Shown here: positions 22,023 through 33,384 of the stretch, piece after piece
Numbering within the stretch: position 1 is the first letter of the stretch
How the letters are laid out: the number at the start of each line of letters is the position of its first letter
NCBI GenBank assembly: GCA_012064385.1
Contig: QRDG01000137.1
Span: 763,016-827,015, forward strand
DNA: 64,000 nt
From: Puccinellia tenuiflora
Lineage: Eukaryota > Streptophyta > Magnoliopsida > Poales > Poaceae
Direction of reading: 5' to 3'
Translations under genes and position numbers: made by a program
The notes under the pieces: model-generated
Told to the model about the DNA's origin: nothing
The model's database searches: none
Seen by the model: the letters and a program-made list of their open reading frames with translations, nothing else

Positions 22023-23276
22023 CAGGATCAACTCCCTTACCCTTAGAAGCGTTTGTGTCAAGAACTATCGGATGGGCAGCAATGACCAGCTGAAGGAACT
22101 CATCGTCGAGAATGCACCCTGCCTCCAACGACTGCTCCATCTTGATTTCGACTATGGTCTGCATGTGTCGGTAGTCTCCGCGCCTAAATTGGACACCTTA
22201 GGCCACCTCACTGATGCGGCTTACATCTCCAAGCAGGACCGCCTATCAAGGCTTGTGTTTGGATCAACAGTTATTCAGGTACCTTCCGCCTTCCTACTTG
22301 TTGCCTTCACGAGGCTATTTTATCAGTTGCATCTCTGTGTGCAGTGCAGATATTATATAAAGATCATATACACTTGTCGTTGGCCTAATCTTGACTAGCA
22401 TGCTTCATAAAGGGACTGCGTGTTGATACACTGACAACGGTGGTGAGCACAATCAAGATTTTAGCTGTCAGTATGAAAACTCTTAGTTTGGATACAGTTA
22501 TTGAGTTGATGAGATGCTTTCCGTGCTTGGAGAAGATGTACATTGAGGTGATGATTCTTTTTCTTCTTAATCCATTGTCCTCAACTAATGATTTGATCGA
22601 CTTACTTAACTGAAGTGGTTGGTTTTTCAATCTGTCCATGTTCCTTTTCAGTCACAATCAAAGAAGGAAAAAAATGAGTGGCGTCACAAACACCGGAATC
22701 TCATCAAATGTCTTAACATCTGTCTGAAGACAATAGTGTTTGATTCGTATCTGGGCACCAAGTCTGAGATAAACTTTGCCTCGTTCTTTGTACTGAACAC
22801 TAGAGTGCTAGAGGTAATGACCTTTCAGCTTGAACCCAGGGATTACAACGAAGTGTTCTTGGCAAAACTACGTAGGGAGCTTCAGCTAGGGAACAAGGCT
22901 TCAAGAGATGCTCGGTTTCATTTTACAGCAGATAGATGTGTTCGCGGTGTTTCGGATATACATCATGTCCGTGATTTGGATTTAACTGATCCATTTGCTC
23001 TGCCATAGAGACGCAACCTAATTATGGCGCTTGGTCAAAAACCATTTTATCCAGATACTTCAAACTGCAACAAGGGGCAGATGGGAATACTTTATTACCA
23101 GAGGTATATTAGACTATATAATTTTGGATCTGAAATGGTTTTACAAAATTTGGCATTGACTGCCTTGTCAGGTTGAGCATCCTAATTGAGTGTTCTGTTC
23201 TGTCCATGAGTATACCATCTATTTTCCAGTTGATTTTGTAGTCCAGATTTTTGGGAAGATGTTTAGCTACAGGATG

Positions 23277-23513
23277 TTTAACTTCGCCTCGTTCTTTGTA
23301 CTGAATGCTAGAGTGCTAGAGGTAATGACCTTTCAGCTTGAACCCAGGGATTACAACGAAGAGTTCTTTGCAAAACAACGTAGGGAGCTTCAGCTAGGGA
23401 ACAAGGCGTCAAGAGATGCTTCGTTTCATTTTACAGCAGACAGAAGTGCACGGTCTTTCGGATATACATCATGTCCGTGATTTGGATTTAACTGATTCAT
23501 TTGTGTGGTGATG
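23277..23513 (+). pseudogene. second copy of the FBD exon
   Basis: It repeats the 3' part of the F-box last exon (NFASFFVLNARVLEVMTFQL and following). It lacks the upstream part and has lost frame near 23450, where copy 1 reads RCVRGVSDIHHVRD. It results from a local tandem duplication; 23010-23275 between the two is the duplicated 3' flank. Confidence 0.85.
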
Positions 23514-23843
23514 TTGAAACTGGCATTGATCCATTCTGTAATTATTCTTCCCCATTAACCTATCTCACTTGGTATTCTGTCCAAGCTTGATTAGTTTGCT
23601 GTTTTTAAAGTTCATATTATCTGGAACCTCATTACATTTAAACAAGCTATTTGTGTCAGTTATTCTTATGATATACTACCATGTTACAACCCAACCTGAC
23701 TGTAAAATTTCTTGAGGACTGTTACTATGTTTCAAGTTCGTTGTGTTTTGAGTGAACTTGCCAAGTTATTTCAAACTCCAACAAGGGGCGGATGGGAATA
23801 CTCTTTTAGCAGAGTATGATATCTAAAACGGTTTTGCTATTTC

Positions 23844-24073
23844 TCACTCGAGTGAGTATTAAGTTAGAGCTCACTCAACTTTAATCCCGTTAGATTTATA
23901 TCGTGATTCGTGCGGTATGTTATTTATGTATCTATTTTCTTTCCAGTTGCATATGGATTGCACATAGTTGCAACTGAGATTTCTCAGTTGCACATGGATT
24001 GTACATGAGTTGCATATGCAACTGGATGACATCATCTGAGTGAGAATTAACTTAATTCTCACTCGATTGAGCT
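23844..24073. mobile_element. candidate MITE
   Basis: A left end CTCACTCGAGTGAGTATTAAG is inversely repeated at the right as CTTAATTCTCACTCGATTGAG, enclosing about 230 bp. The related duplicate at 30.8 kb lacks this segment. Target duplication is unclear, so the superfamily is not assigned. Confidence 0.55.
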
Positions 24074-24088
24074 CTAGTTGCTCCCTTA

Positions 24089-24315
24089 GGCCCTGTTCGG
24101 AATGAAGGAATTTTAAAGGAATCTTGGAGGTTTCTGTTCCTATGGAATTTTCTCCTTTGGAGCTGTTCAGAATGAAGGAAAGAAGCCGTCCGTTTCCTTA
24201 GGAACCCACAGCAAACTCTGGTTTGGAAACCTGTAGGTTTTCACTTTACACTCCACCCGATTCCTACGCTTCTTCCTTTTCCTTTGTTTTGTGTTCCTTT
24301 GTTCCGAACAGAGCC
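24089..24315. mobile_element. Tourist-type (PIF/Harbinger) MITE
   Basis: The termini GGCCCTGTTCGGAA and TTCCGAACAGAGCC are inverted repeats flanked by TTA at 24086-24088 and 24316-24318. Length 227 bp. The paralogous site near 31,060 lacks it. Confidence 0.85.
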
Positions 24316-24569
24316 TTAGCCATCAAGTTCCCTTGGCAATATTTTTTGTGATGCTTGCTTCAGAGTTGCCACGTGTTTGCATCGTTGCATCAACTAAGAT
24401 ATCATAGTAACTTGGGCATTGCTTTTATGCCACATTTCATCTTACTTGCGTTTTTTTTATCATTCTTCGCGGAACCGTTACATGAATTGTTCCCCAGCCC
24501 AGTAGGTGTTCTCAGAAGTTACTGGACTGTATGTGCTAAATCCAAGGCATATATTTGATGTTTCATCAT

Positions 24570-24800
24570 TGAATTTTGAATGTTACCAACTCTATTGATT
24601 GTTCTGAAGATTTTGAAAAACCCTATGACTGGAATAGTTTTCTGATACAGAACGTAGATGTAGAACTCATTATTGCTGGAGGCAGATTAGAACTACTACT
24701 TGTTGCTGAACAGGGAAGCATTATCTCTCAATGTGTGTCAGTCGCTTCGGGATCGAAGGGAAGAAGAGAGTGAGGAGGAAGATGAGGTGGACATGCAGAT
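24570..24800 (+). repeat. duplicated module with SIDCSEDFEK open frame, copy 1
   Basis: This module, with an open frame reading NSIDCSEDFEKPYDWNSFLI, is repeated at 31322-31560. It sits at the end of each F-box-derived duplication unit and marks the unit boundary. I do not recognise it as a domain. It may be a decayed exon of a gene that once lay downstream. Confidence 0.7.
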
Positions 24801-24881
24801 ATGTGGACTTACTACGTGTTGATACACTGACAATGGTGGTGAGCACAATCAAGATTTTAGCTGTCGGTATGAAGAATCTTA

Positions 24882-27800
24882 GGGCCCCTTTGATTCAAAG
24901 GAATATCATAGGAATCTTGTAGGATTGAATCCTTGTAGCGCCCCGACCCTAGAACTATACAATGAAGCTTTGTGCAACCGGTTATGCTACACAATCGAAG
25001 GTTACTGGGGTTACCAATCTCAGGCCAAAACCTTTGGCAGACGTGCTCGGAATGGATCATCAGCAATGCAACACTTCGATCATGCCATAAACTCAGACAT
25101 AGCTATCATGTATAGTATAGAGATCAAGACTGCGGAACAACAGACTCTACGACACAAAGAGATCATATAGCAACTCATATATGAGAAAGATACAAATATT
25201 ATACAGAGAGGTCACAAACCCAACAATACATCATGCGGAAGCGAAGTAGTGTTGTCTAATACAACAAGATCCAAATATGGCCTAAGAGGTCTACAGATAA
25301 ACATAACCCTGCCAGCTTGTTCTGAGACGTCCCAAGCTGCCACTTGGGAACCCCGAACTACTCGTCGATGTCCAGGAAGAACCCACCTGTCTGCTCGGTG
25401 TCGTCCTCCTCTGAAACAAATTATAAAAAGCAGCAAAGAGAGACTGAGTATGACGTACTCGCAATTTTAGTAGGGCGATATAGGCCCAATGATGACGGAG
25501 GCTCTAAAGCTGTATAGTATTTATTTTGCGGAAAGCTAATTTTCCTTTATAAAAGACATGAGTGACTCAAAGGCATCGGCTACTCAGAATATTTTCGAAA
25601 GGGGATAAGAAGTAAAGTTTCATCTTCGGTTCTCCTCAAACAAATTTGTAACCAGAAACATCTCATCTCCACCAAGGCACTCCCTCGAATCACCCTCGAG
25701 GAAATGGACCTTTTATCACACGTTGAAAATGCAACCTTTAGCTGCCAAATTTTAATTAGGTTAATATTATCTATGGTCTCGTAATCCATTCCCAAGGCAT
25801 CCATAACCGCGAACACGGCTTTTCGAAAAGATTTTTCCCTGCAGGGGTGTACTAATTTACCCACCGGTACCGTCTGGCTCACCTGATTGGCCCTCTTCCG
25901 GGGAAGGCCGGCGAGTGGGCGCGGTTAAACCTTTACCTCGCGTGAGACTATCCAAGAATCATCTGTGGCGACAGGACAAGTTTTCCCAGCCTATTTCAGC
26001 CCCTGCCCCCATCGCCACGCCCTAACACCACACACACCCTCTTCATCGCGCCTTCGTCCACCTGCAACTCACACGCAAATGGAAAGCGCAAATCTAGAGG
26101 ATCCTTGGATACACCCGCACAAGTTATTCAGTTAAAGAGGATTCCATATGTCCCAACCAATGGCAGCACGCTCAAACCTTGGTTATAGAGATAAGAACTC
26201 GCACCTAGGGGAAAGAATGAGACAAAACACCATCCCCCGATGGCAACTCATCCAAGCCTTCTTAGCATTTTAATTAAGTATCAACAGTAGCCACCATGTC
26301 CGAACATTCCATCAACATCATAATAATGGAATTTAAATCAACGGACAACTAAACATTTGACTAAGCATGGCTAAGCATAGCTAAGCATATAATACAACAA
26401 TTATATCTTTGTCTCGGGCCAACACATCAAGCCTATGGTTCATAGGTAGGGAAACATGTATTGGTTCGGGGAAAACATGCATTCATAGGATACTCTAGTA
26501 TTGACCAAAAGTTGACATAGAATCGAATGCAATATTATGGTGGATAAAATAAGTTTATAAAACAGTAGGCTGATAGATGCCAAGAAGGTTAGGTTATCTC
26601 TTGCCTTGCTGCCGGGGCGTGTAGTACTGCTCGTCGGGATAGGTAGGGGTGACCTCAACTCCGGAATCTATCGATGCCCAAGCAAACATAGAAGAATAGA
26701 TAAATAACATGAAGAAAAGTGTAATGCACAATCATGATGGTATGTCAATTTCATGCAATGATATCAACATATAATTTAGCTAACAATATTAAATGAGGTG
26801 CCAAATAATTAGTGCAATTATTTGGAAACAACCCCACATTTAACTTAATGACCACATTGTTCATACCTTGTTATATTACTAAAAAGTGGTTTAAATATGC
26901 ATGAACATGACATGATTAGTTAGGTATTGTTCTTCCGATCATTTTGGTACCTCATTTGTAATTTTCCAAGTTTCGATGAGTAAATAGCGAATTAAATAAT
27001 TAATTGAATTTAATTCTTTTAATCAATTAAAGAATAACATCAAAGGAAAATTTGTGATCATGATATGATATTAGAATGGTTTGAAAGCATTTGAAATATT
27101 GATCACTTTGATATTTAATTCACAATTTTTGGTTAATTATTTCTCAAGTTATGATTTTTCCAAATTAGGTATTATTTATGCCATTTTACGATTTACTAAA
27201 ATGGAAGCAAAATAATTTACTCAAAAGAGTATGGCAACATTACCAATAGGTAGGTATTGTTTTTCCGAACAATTTGACATATGGTTTGCAATTTTCAGAG
27301 TTGTAAAACTCAATATATGAATTTCTAAATTTTATCAAAATACTCACTGGTGATTTTGTATTCCACAATAATTTCATGTTTTAAGATTCAATTGCGGCTA
27401 TGAGTTACAAATGTAGATAGGTTAGGTAAATCTAAACATTTTGGTATATTATTTGAATTTTTGGAACACATATGTCTAATTCCTTTTAAACTTCCAAAGA
27501 AAAGGAAAAAAACAACAAAACTGTCGGGCCGACCTCCAGGTCGGCCAGGCCAGCCTCAAGGCCGGGCACCGACCCGAGACAATCGGCCCACTGGCCGGCC
27601 CAGGCTGGGTGCTAGGCCGGGCCACTACCCGAAGCTGCCGGCCTTTCGGCCGGCCCGGACCGGTGCCAGGCCGGGTCAGCGGCCACGTCGGTGCGGCAGC
27701 CCATGGTCGCTTTGACCCGGGGAAGCCATGACCGGCACGAGCCACGGCGGTGACCGTGGCACGGTGGCGAGCGGCTGCGGTGAGCGGGCGCACGAGGGAG

Positions 27801-29150
27801 CGAGCGGAGGGAGAGGAAGGAGAGGGCACAGGGGCGAGCAGCTCACCCTCGAGCCGTTTCTGCTTGTGGCGGGGACGGGGATGGCCGGACACGACGGTAA
27901 GGTGTTCGACGTGCCGCGGCCGGATGCGGGGAAAACCGGGACGGCGGCGGCGAGTCCGGGCCTCCCGCGACGATTCCTCGCACGGTGAGGAGGAGCTCCC
28001 GGACTGCTCGGCTTGATCTCGGGCGGGCGGAGGCAGCGGCGATTTGACGGCGAGGCAGCGGCTTCCTCGAGCTAGGGTTTGGGTTTCACGGGGAGAGAGA
28101 GCAGGGGAGAGAGAGAGAGAGGCAGGGCGTCGGTGGGGGGGTCCTCTTGACCTCCAGGGTGGAGCAGGTGGCGCAGAAGGCACGGGGCGTCGGTGGCATG
28201 GCGCCAGTGTCGACCCTGGTGCCACAGTAGAGAGGACGATGCCGAAATTACAGAAACCCCCTGGCTGATTTAAAAGTTTAATTGCAACTAAGTCCAACAA
28301 CACTTTAGGGATTTAATTTGAGGCTTCTAAACATTTTCTAAAATTCTGAAATTATTCTGGTAGCCTCCCAATGACATATATAAGCTCCACAAAAATATGA
28401 GGTGGCAAAATAAATTGTTTAGATTCACATTCATTCATATTGTTGCAATATGGTCATTTTTGATAAATTCCAATATGTAATTATTTGGAGTACTTAAGCA
28501 TCTTCAAAAATAATGAAAATATTCATGGAGGCTCATAATATAACAATGAAGCTCCCCATAATTTTATTTTGAATTTGTGGAAAATTTAGCTCGGTTTAAA
28601 AAATAAGATTTGATTTGAACCAATTTGGATTCTCAAATTTATTTCTTTGCTTGGTAAGAATTTGCCTTTTGACAAAGATTTATAAAAAGGTATTCTTGGA
28701 ACTTCCTAGACAAATTGGAAATTCAAGAACAAAAGGTTTTGCCATTTTGGGAATTTTGGGAAGGGTTTTGCTTCCTTTGTTTTAATTCCCAAGTGTTGCT
28801 TTATTTAAATTTAGCAATTTAAATGGATGCCAGGATGCAATGTTGCAAAGCAAAAAGTGAAAATTTGGCCCATATTTTAGGGTACCAAACTAGGGCTGTT
28901 ACAATCCTATAGGAAATTTTACTATAGAAGGTGTTTGATTCAAAGGATCATATCCTATAGGAATTATTCCTATAGGAATCTTGTAGTGCAAATTCTATAG
29001 GAAAAAAGCATTAGCTCATACCTCATGGAAAATTCCTTCACTACAATCAAACAAACTTCCTCTTTCCATAGCATTCAAGTGGACATGACATTCCAATCCT
29101 ACAAATTTCCTATTCCTATACATTTCCTATCCTATGAATCAAAGGGGCCT
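24882..29150. mobile_element. Tourist-type MITE carrying a nested solo LTR
   Basis: The ends GGGCCCCTTTGATTC and GAATCAAAGGGGCC are inverted and flanked by TTA (24879-24881, 29151-29153). The empty site is preserved in F-box copy 1 (CTCTTAGTTTGG near 22480). Without the solo LTR the MITE is about 294 bp. Confidence 0.88.
24934..28903. mobile_element. solo LTR, gypsy type, 3.97 kb
   Basis: It starts TGTAGCGCCCCGACC and ends GGGCTGTTACA with 5-bp target duplications ATCCT at 24929-24933 and 28904-28908. It is clearly related to the 3.4-kb LTRs at 48.0 and 54.4 kb: for example GCGGAAGCGAAGTAG.GTTGTCT and CCTAAGAGG.CTACAGATAAACAT are shared. It is more diverged and about 570 bp longer. No internal coding part remains, so it formed by LTR-LTR recombination. 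The GC-rich 27.5-28.3 kb part has open frames that I do not regard as genes. Confidence 0.92.
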
Positions 29151-29282
29151 TTAGTTTGGATACAGTTATTGAGTTGATGAGATGCTTTCCGTGCTTGGAG
29201 AAGATGTACATTGAGGTGATGATTCTTTTCTTTTTCTTCTTAATCCATTGTCCTCAACTAATGATTTGATCGACTTACTTAA

Positions 29283-29564
29283 GGCTCCTTTGATTCTAAG
29301 GAATTCCTCAGGATTAGTATAGGAATCTATCCCTATGGGATTTTTTCCTTTGTGCATGTTTGATTCGTGGGATCCTAACCCATAGGAAACAATCCTGTAG
29401 GAAATCGGTAGTTCATTTTCACAGGAAAAGTAATATGATGTTTGACCTCTGGAAAAAATCCTGAGGTGAATTCCTGTGTTCAAAGGAACCGGTGTGCCAG
29501 GGCACTCCATTCATGTATGATTCCCATTCCCTTGGCTTTCCTACCCTTAGAATCAAAGGAGGCC
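29283..29564. mobile_element. Tourist-type MITE
   Basis: The ends GGCTCCTTTGATTCTAAGG and CTTAGAATCAAAGGAGGCC are inverted and flanked by TAA (29280-29282, 29565-29567). The empty site exists in F-box copy 1 near 22605 (CTTACTTAACTGAAG). Length 282 bp. Confidence 0.9.
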
Positions 29565-30146
29565 TAACTGAAGTGGTTGGTTTTTCAATTTGTCCATGTT
29601 CTTTTTCAGTCACAATCAAAGAAGGAAAAAAAATGAGTGGCGTCACAAACACCGGAATCTTATCAAATGTCTTAACATCCGTCTGAAGAGTGAAGACAAT
29701 AGTGCTTGCTTCGTATCTGGGCACCAAGTCTGACATAAACTTCGCCTCATTCTTTGTACTGAACTCTAGAGTGCTAGAGGTAATGACCTTTCAGCTTGAA
29801 CCCAGGGATTACAATGAAGAGTTCATGGCAAAACAACGCAGGGAGCTTCAGCTAGGGAACAAGGCTTCAAGAGATGCTCGGTTTCATTTTACAGCAGATA
29901 GATGTGTTCGTGGTGTTTCGCATATACATCATGTCCGTGATTTGGATTTAACTGATCCATTTGTGTGCTGATTAAATGTTCAAACTTGCGTTGATTCATT
30001 CTGTAAATTATTCTTCCTCATTAACCTATCTCAGTTGGTACCCTGTCCAAACTTGATTAGTATTGGTGTTTGCTGTTTTTTAAAGTTTATATTATTTGGA
30101 ACCTCATGACATTTAAACAAGCTATTTGTGTCGTTAATCTTGTGAT

Positions 30147-30680
30147 CGAAAAGTGCTTTTGGAGCACGGGCTCCACGGAGCCCGTTTTTTCAGAAAAAAA
30201 TAAGTCAACATTTTAAAGTTTCAAAAAATTCTGAAAGTTTTTCTAGATGTTGACAATGACATATTGTATGACTCTGGAAATTTTCAATGGCGCCCTTTTT
30301 TTCAGAAAAAAATAAGTCAACATTTTAAAGTTTCAAAAAATTCTGAAAGTTTTTCTAGATGTTGACAATGACATATTGTATGACTCTGGAAATTTTCAAC
30401 CCGAAATATTTTGTATTCCTTCCTACTCAAAAAAGACAAATCATGAAAAATCTGAAAAAATTCGAACTTTACACTTTTCACATCTCAGATACAGAAATTT
30501 GCCATTTTTACAGAGACCAAAATACAGAATATTTCGGATTGGTGTTTTACACAGCGGTAGAAATAGTCATGTTCTACGTCTAGGATTGTTTTCACATTTT
30601 TTCAAAACTCAGAAATGTGCTTTTCGAAATTTTCAAAAAAACGAACTCTGTGGAGCTCGTCCTCCAAATCACCGCACTCG
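30147..30680. mobile_element. non-autonomous MULE (Mutator-type MITE)
   Basis: A 534-bp element with perfect 9-bp target duplications TCTTGTGAT at 30138-30146 and 30681-30689. Imperfect TIRs of about 45 bp begin CGA and share TTGGAG.ACG.GCTCCAC. A segment of about 103 bp is repeated in tandem inside (about 30185-30287 and 30297-30399). It has no coding capacity. The paralogous empty site is near 23660. Confidence 0.88.
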
Positions 30681-31321
30681 TCTTGTGATATACTACCATG
30701 TGGCAACCCAACCTCATTGTATAGTTTCGGACTAACTGACTAGCTACAACCAAAATGTTAACTTCTTGAGGACTTATTATGGTTCAAGTTTTTGTTGTGC
30801 TTTGAGTGAACTTGCAAAGTTACTTCAAACTGCAAGAAGGGGCAGATGGGAGTACTCTGTTAGCAGAGGTATGTGAGACTATTTTTTTTGTATCTGATCG
30901 TTTTACAAAATTTGGCATTGACGATCTTGTCAGGTTGAGCATCCTAACTGAGTATTCTTACATATATCCTCTCTTATGTCCATGAGTATACCATCTGTTT
31001 TCCAGTTGATTTTGTAGTTCAGATTTTTTGGGACGATGTTTAGCTAGAGGATGTACCTTTAACCATCATTTTCCCTTGGCAATATTTTTTGTGATGCTTG
31101 CTTCAGAGTTGCCACGTGTTCGCATCCCTGCATCAACTCAGATATCATAGTAACTCGGGCATTGCTTTTATGCCAGATTTCATCTAACTTGCTTTTTTTT
31201 CAATCACTTCTTCGCGGAACCGTTCCGTGAATTATTCCCCAGCCCGGTTCTCAGAAATTACTGGACTGTATGTGCTAAATCCAAGGCATATATTTGATGT
31301 TTCATCTTTGAATTTTGAATT

Positions 31322-31560
31322 TTGCCCAACTCTATTGATTGTTCTGAAGATTTTGAAAAACGCTATTACTGGAATAGTTTTCTGATACAGAACGTAGAAC
31401 TCATTATTGCTGGAGGCAGATCAGAACTACTACTTGTTGCTGAACTACCACAGGGAAGCATTATCTCTCTCAATGCGCGTCGGTCGCTTCGGGATCGAAA
31501 GGAAGAAGAGAGTGAGGAGGACGAAGATGAGGTGGACATGCGGACTTACTCTAACCTCAA
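31322..31560 (+). repeat. duplicated module with SIDCSEDFEK open frame, copy 2
   Basis: Second copy of 24570-24800, with small indels (extra LPQ codons, extra DED codons). It ends against the Harbinger-like element at 31598. Confidence 0.7.
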
Positions 31561-31669
31561 AAGCGGAAAAACAACGCCTCCGGTACGGCCGGCGTTAGAC
31601 GAACTCCAGCCGTTGGCCCTCCTAGCCAAATTGCCGGCATTTTTTTGGCCTGCTGGGGGGCACCGGCGA

Positions 31670-32272
31670 TGACGTGGGGTTACCACGCCAAATCCCTCGG
31701 ATGACATCCTCGGGTTGAAAGAATAGGAGAAGAAGATGGTGGTACTGGTGGATTCGTCGGCTGACAAGAGAGATTTACCCAGGTTCAGGCCCCCGAAGGT
31801 AAAAGCCCTACGTCCTACTTGTCTGGTTACCACGCCAAATCCCTCGGATGACATCCTCGGGTTGAAAGAATAGGAGAAGAAGATGGTGGTACTGGTGGAT
31901 TCGTCGGCTGACAAGAGAGATTTACCCAGGTTCAGGCCCCCGAAGGTAAAAGCCCTACGTCCTACTTGTCTGGTATTGATGATGATGAGCTTACAGATGG
32001 GTTACAATGGCGAGATCGTGAGATTCGATCTCGCTAGGGTTTCTGGCGGTGAGTCTGAACGTACCCTAGGTCGGCGGCCCTCCCAGTCCTTAAATAGTGG
32101 GACTGGGTCTCGGGTCCGTTACCGACTAGGTTTACATCTGGGCCTGCCGACCTAATATCTCTGAATCTTTCCTTCGGGGCCTCCTTCCTGGGCCTGATGA
32201 CATATGGGCCTTTTATTCTCTTCCGCACCAGGGTAGTCCATGGTGTCACACCCGAAAGGTGTACCCACGTCA
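31670..32272 (-). repeat. Tat element 3' LTR with a 147-bp internal duplication
   Basis: 603 bp against 457 bp for the partner. The excess is a tandem duplication: 31678-31824 is repeated at 31825-31971. A purine-rich tract (sense GGGGGCTACT) abuts the LTR at 32273-32285, as expected for the plus-strand primer. Confidence 0.93.
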
Positions 32273-33384
32273 GTAGCCCCCGAGGACCTAGTAGACTTGG
32301 AGAGTCTGGTAGGGACTCCTCCGCACTGTATCGTCCTGGTGCGAGTTATGCTTTCAGTGTTTTATTCGTATCCGTGTTTCAGGATTCTTAGTGGTGGAAC
32401 TCGCATAATAAGCCTGGTACTCTCGACGGATCGGGACTAGTTAAGTGCTCTCGGGCACAAACGTTATTAGCGTACATCAAACTCGAGTCCCCAGGCTCAA
32501 GCTTGGAGGCTAGTCCCTTTGACTTCAGTCGCTCGGGATCTTACGGAGTCGAATTCGGCCTGAAAGGGTACCCAACGCGTCCATCGGGATTTTTCTTCGC
32601 ACCTGCTGGTACGGCATATCTGTCAAGCTATCACGGCTGCTGCCAGTGGGCCTGGCCCTACACGACGGATCGGTGGGTCTTACCTTTGCACTTCAGAGTG
32701 CAGCGTCCAAGGGTCAGCTGTATTTGATTCATCTCGGGTATGTTGCTCGGGTTAGACCGGAGTCGATAACCCTTCGAGTGCGTGGTGACGCTCCTGAGGG
32801 GAGTGCTTCCCAATTTTATGCTGAATTATTTGAGTCTGGGGATAATCTCAACCCATTTATTTTGTCGAGGATCGAGGGATTTCTTTCGCTCCCGATGGGA
32901 GTGAGCAGATGCGAACTTTGTTCCGTCTGACAGCATATGGGAGTCGATACTTTTTCGACTACGACCACGCCTACGACAGTCTGTATCTTATGCGTCATGA
33001 ATGACGTCACGCGCGTGCGCTGTGATACCGAGGCGTTCTGCCGTTTGGCCTGCCAGAAGTGACAGTACGAAACGTCACGTCGGTTTGACTGGTGGGCGCG
33101 AAAATTTCGCCACGCCTTGATGGTGGCCTCCTCGTTTCTCGTGCGTAGTGGGCGACGCGGCCGGCGACGGTTGCCCTCCACGCGCTCCACGTGTAGGGTT
33201 AGATGTGCTCCGTTACATCCGGTGAATATTGGATGGCGCAGATCGCGCGGTCCGATGGATAAGTAGGGGGCGCCCTGGCAGTGAAAAAGGTACAATCCCC
33301 ATTCTCACCGCCGGAGCTTTCCTTCTCCTCTTGCGCCCTGCTTCTCCACTCGCAGCCACCAAACCGCGCGTCCCCATCTTCGTC
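32273..33384. other. Tat element internal region between 3' LTR and antisense gene
   Basis: No coding region supported. It should contain the promoter of the plus-strand antisense gene that starts at 33385, and AGCCCCCGAG-type repeats near the LTR. Confidence 0.5.

Larger units (their letters stand above)
12316..23008 (+). pseudogene. F-box/LRR/FBD gene split by a MULE
   Basis: Coding exons are 12316-13062, then 22033-22278 (the rest of the same exon), 22413-22547 and 22652-23008, about 494 residues in all. An F-box (RISNLADAILGEIVSLLP and following, about residues 52-88) would bind SKP1 in an SCF ubiquitin ligase. Leucine-rich repeats follow and a C-terminal FBD-like domain with VMTFQLEPRDYNE. 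The MULE at 13063-22022 sits inside codon-contiguous sequence: removing it and one copy of the target duplication joins the reading frame exactly, so the break is recent and clean. Upstream ATGs at 12211 and 12316 share the frame; I prefer 12316 because the leader conserved at 4.1 kb ends there. As it stands the frame runs about 23 codons into the MULE and stops, giving a truncated F-box protein at best. Confidence 0.85.
24807..29971 (+). pseudogene. partial tandem copy of the F-box gene 3' exons
   Basis: The copy begins mid-exon 3 (LRVDTLTMVVSTIKILAV) at 24807. It is interrupted at 24882-29150 by a MITE carrying a solo LTR, resumes at 29151 (SLDTVIELMRCFPCLEKMY) and reaches the FBD exon at 29610-29971. 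That exon has one extra A in the A-run near 29626 and a 7-base insertion near 29690, both of which break the frame. It has no F-box and no promoter, so it is not functional. Confidence 0.85.

Noticed and set aside
27476..28303. 275-codon minus-strand frame in the GC-rich part of the solo LTR
   Set aside because: Low-complexity Pro/Arg composition inside an LTR; no domain and no splice or start context.
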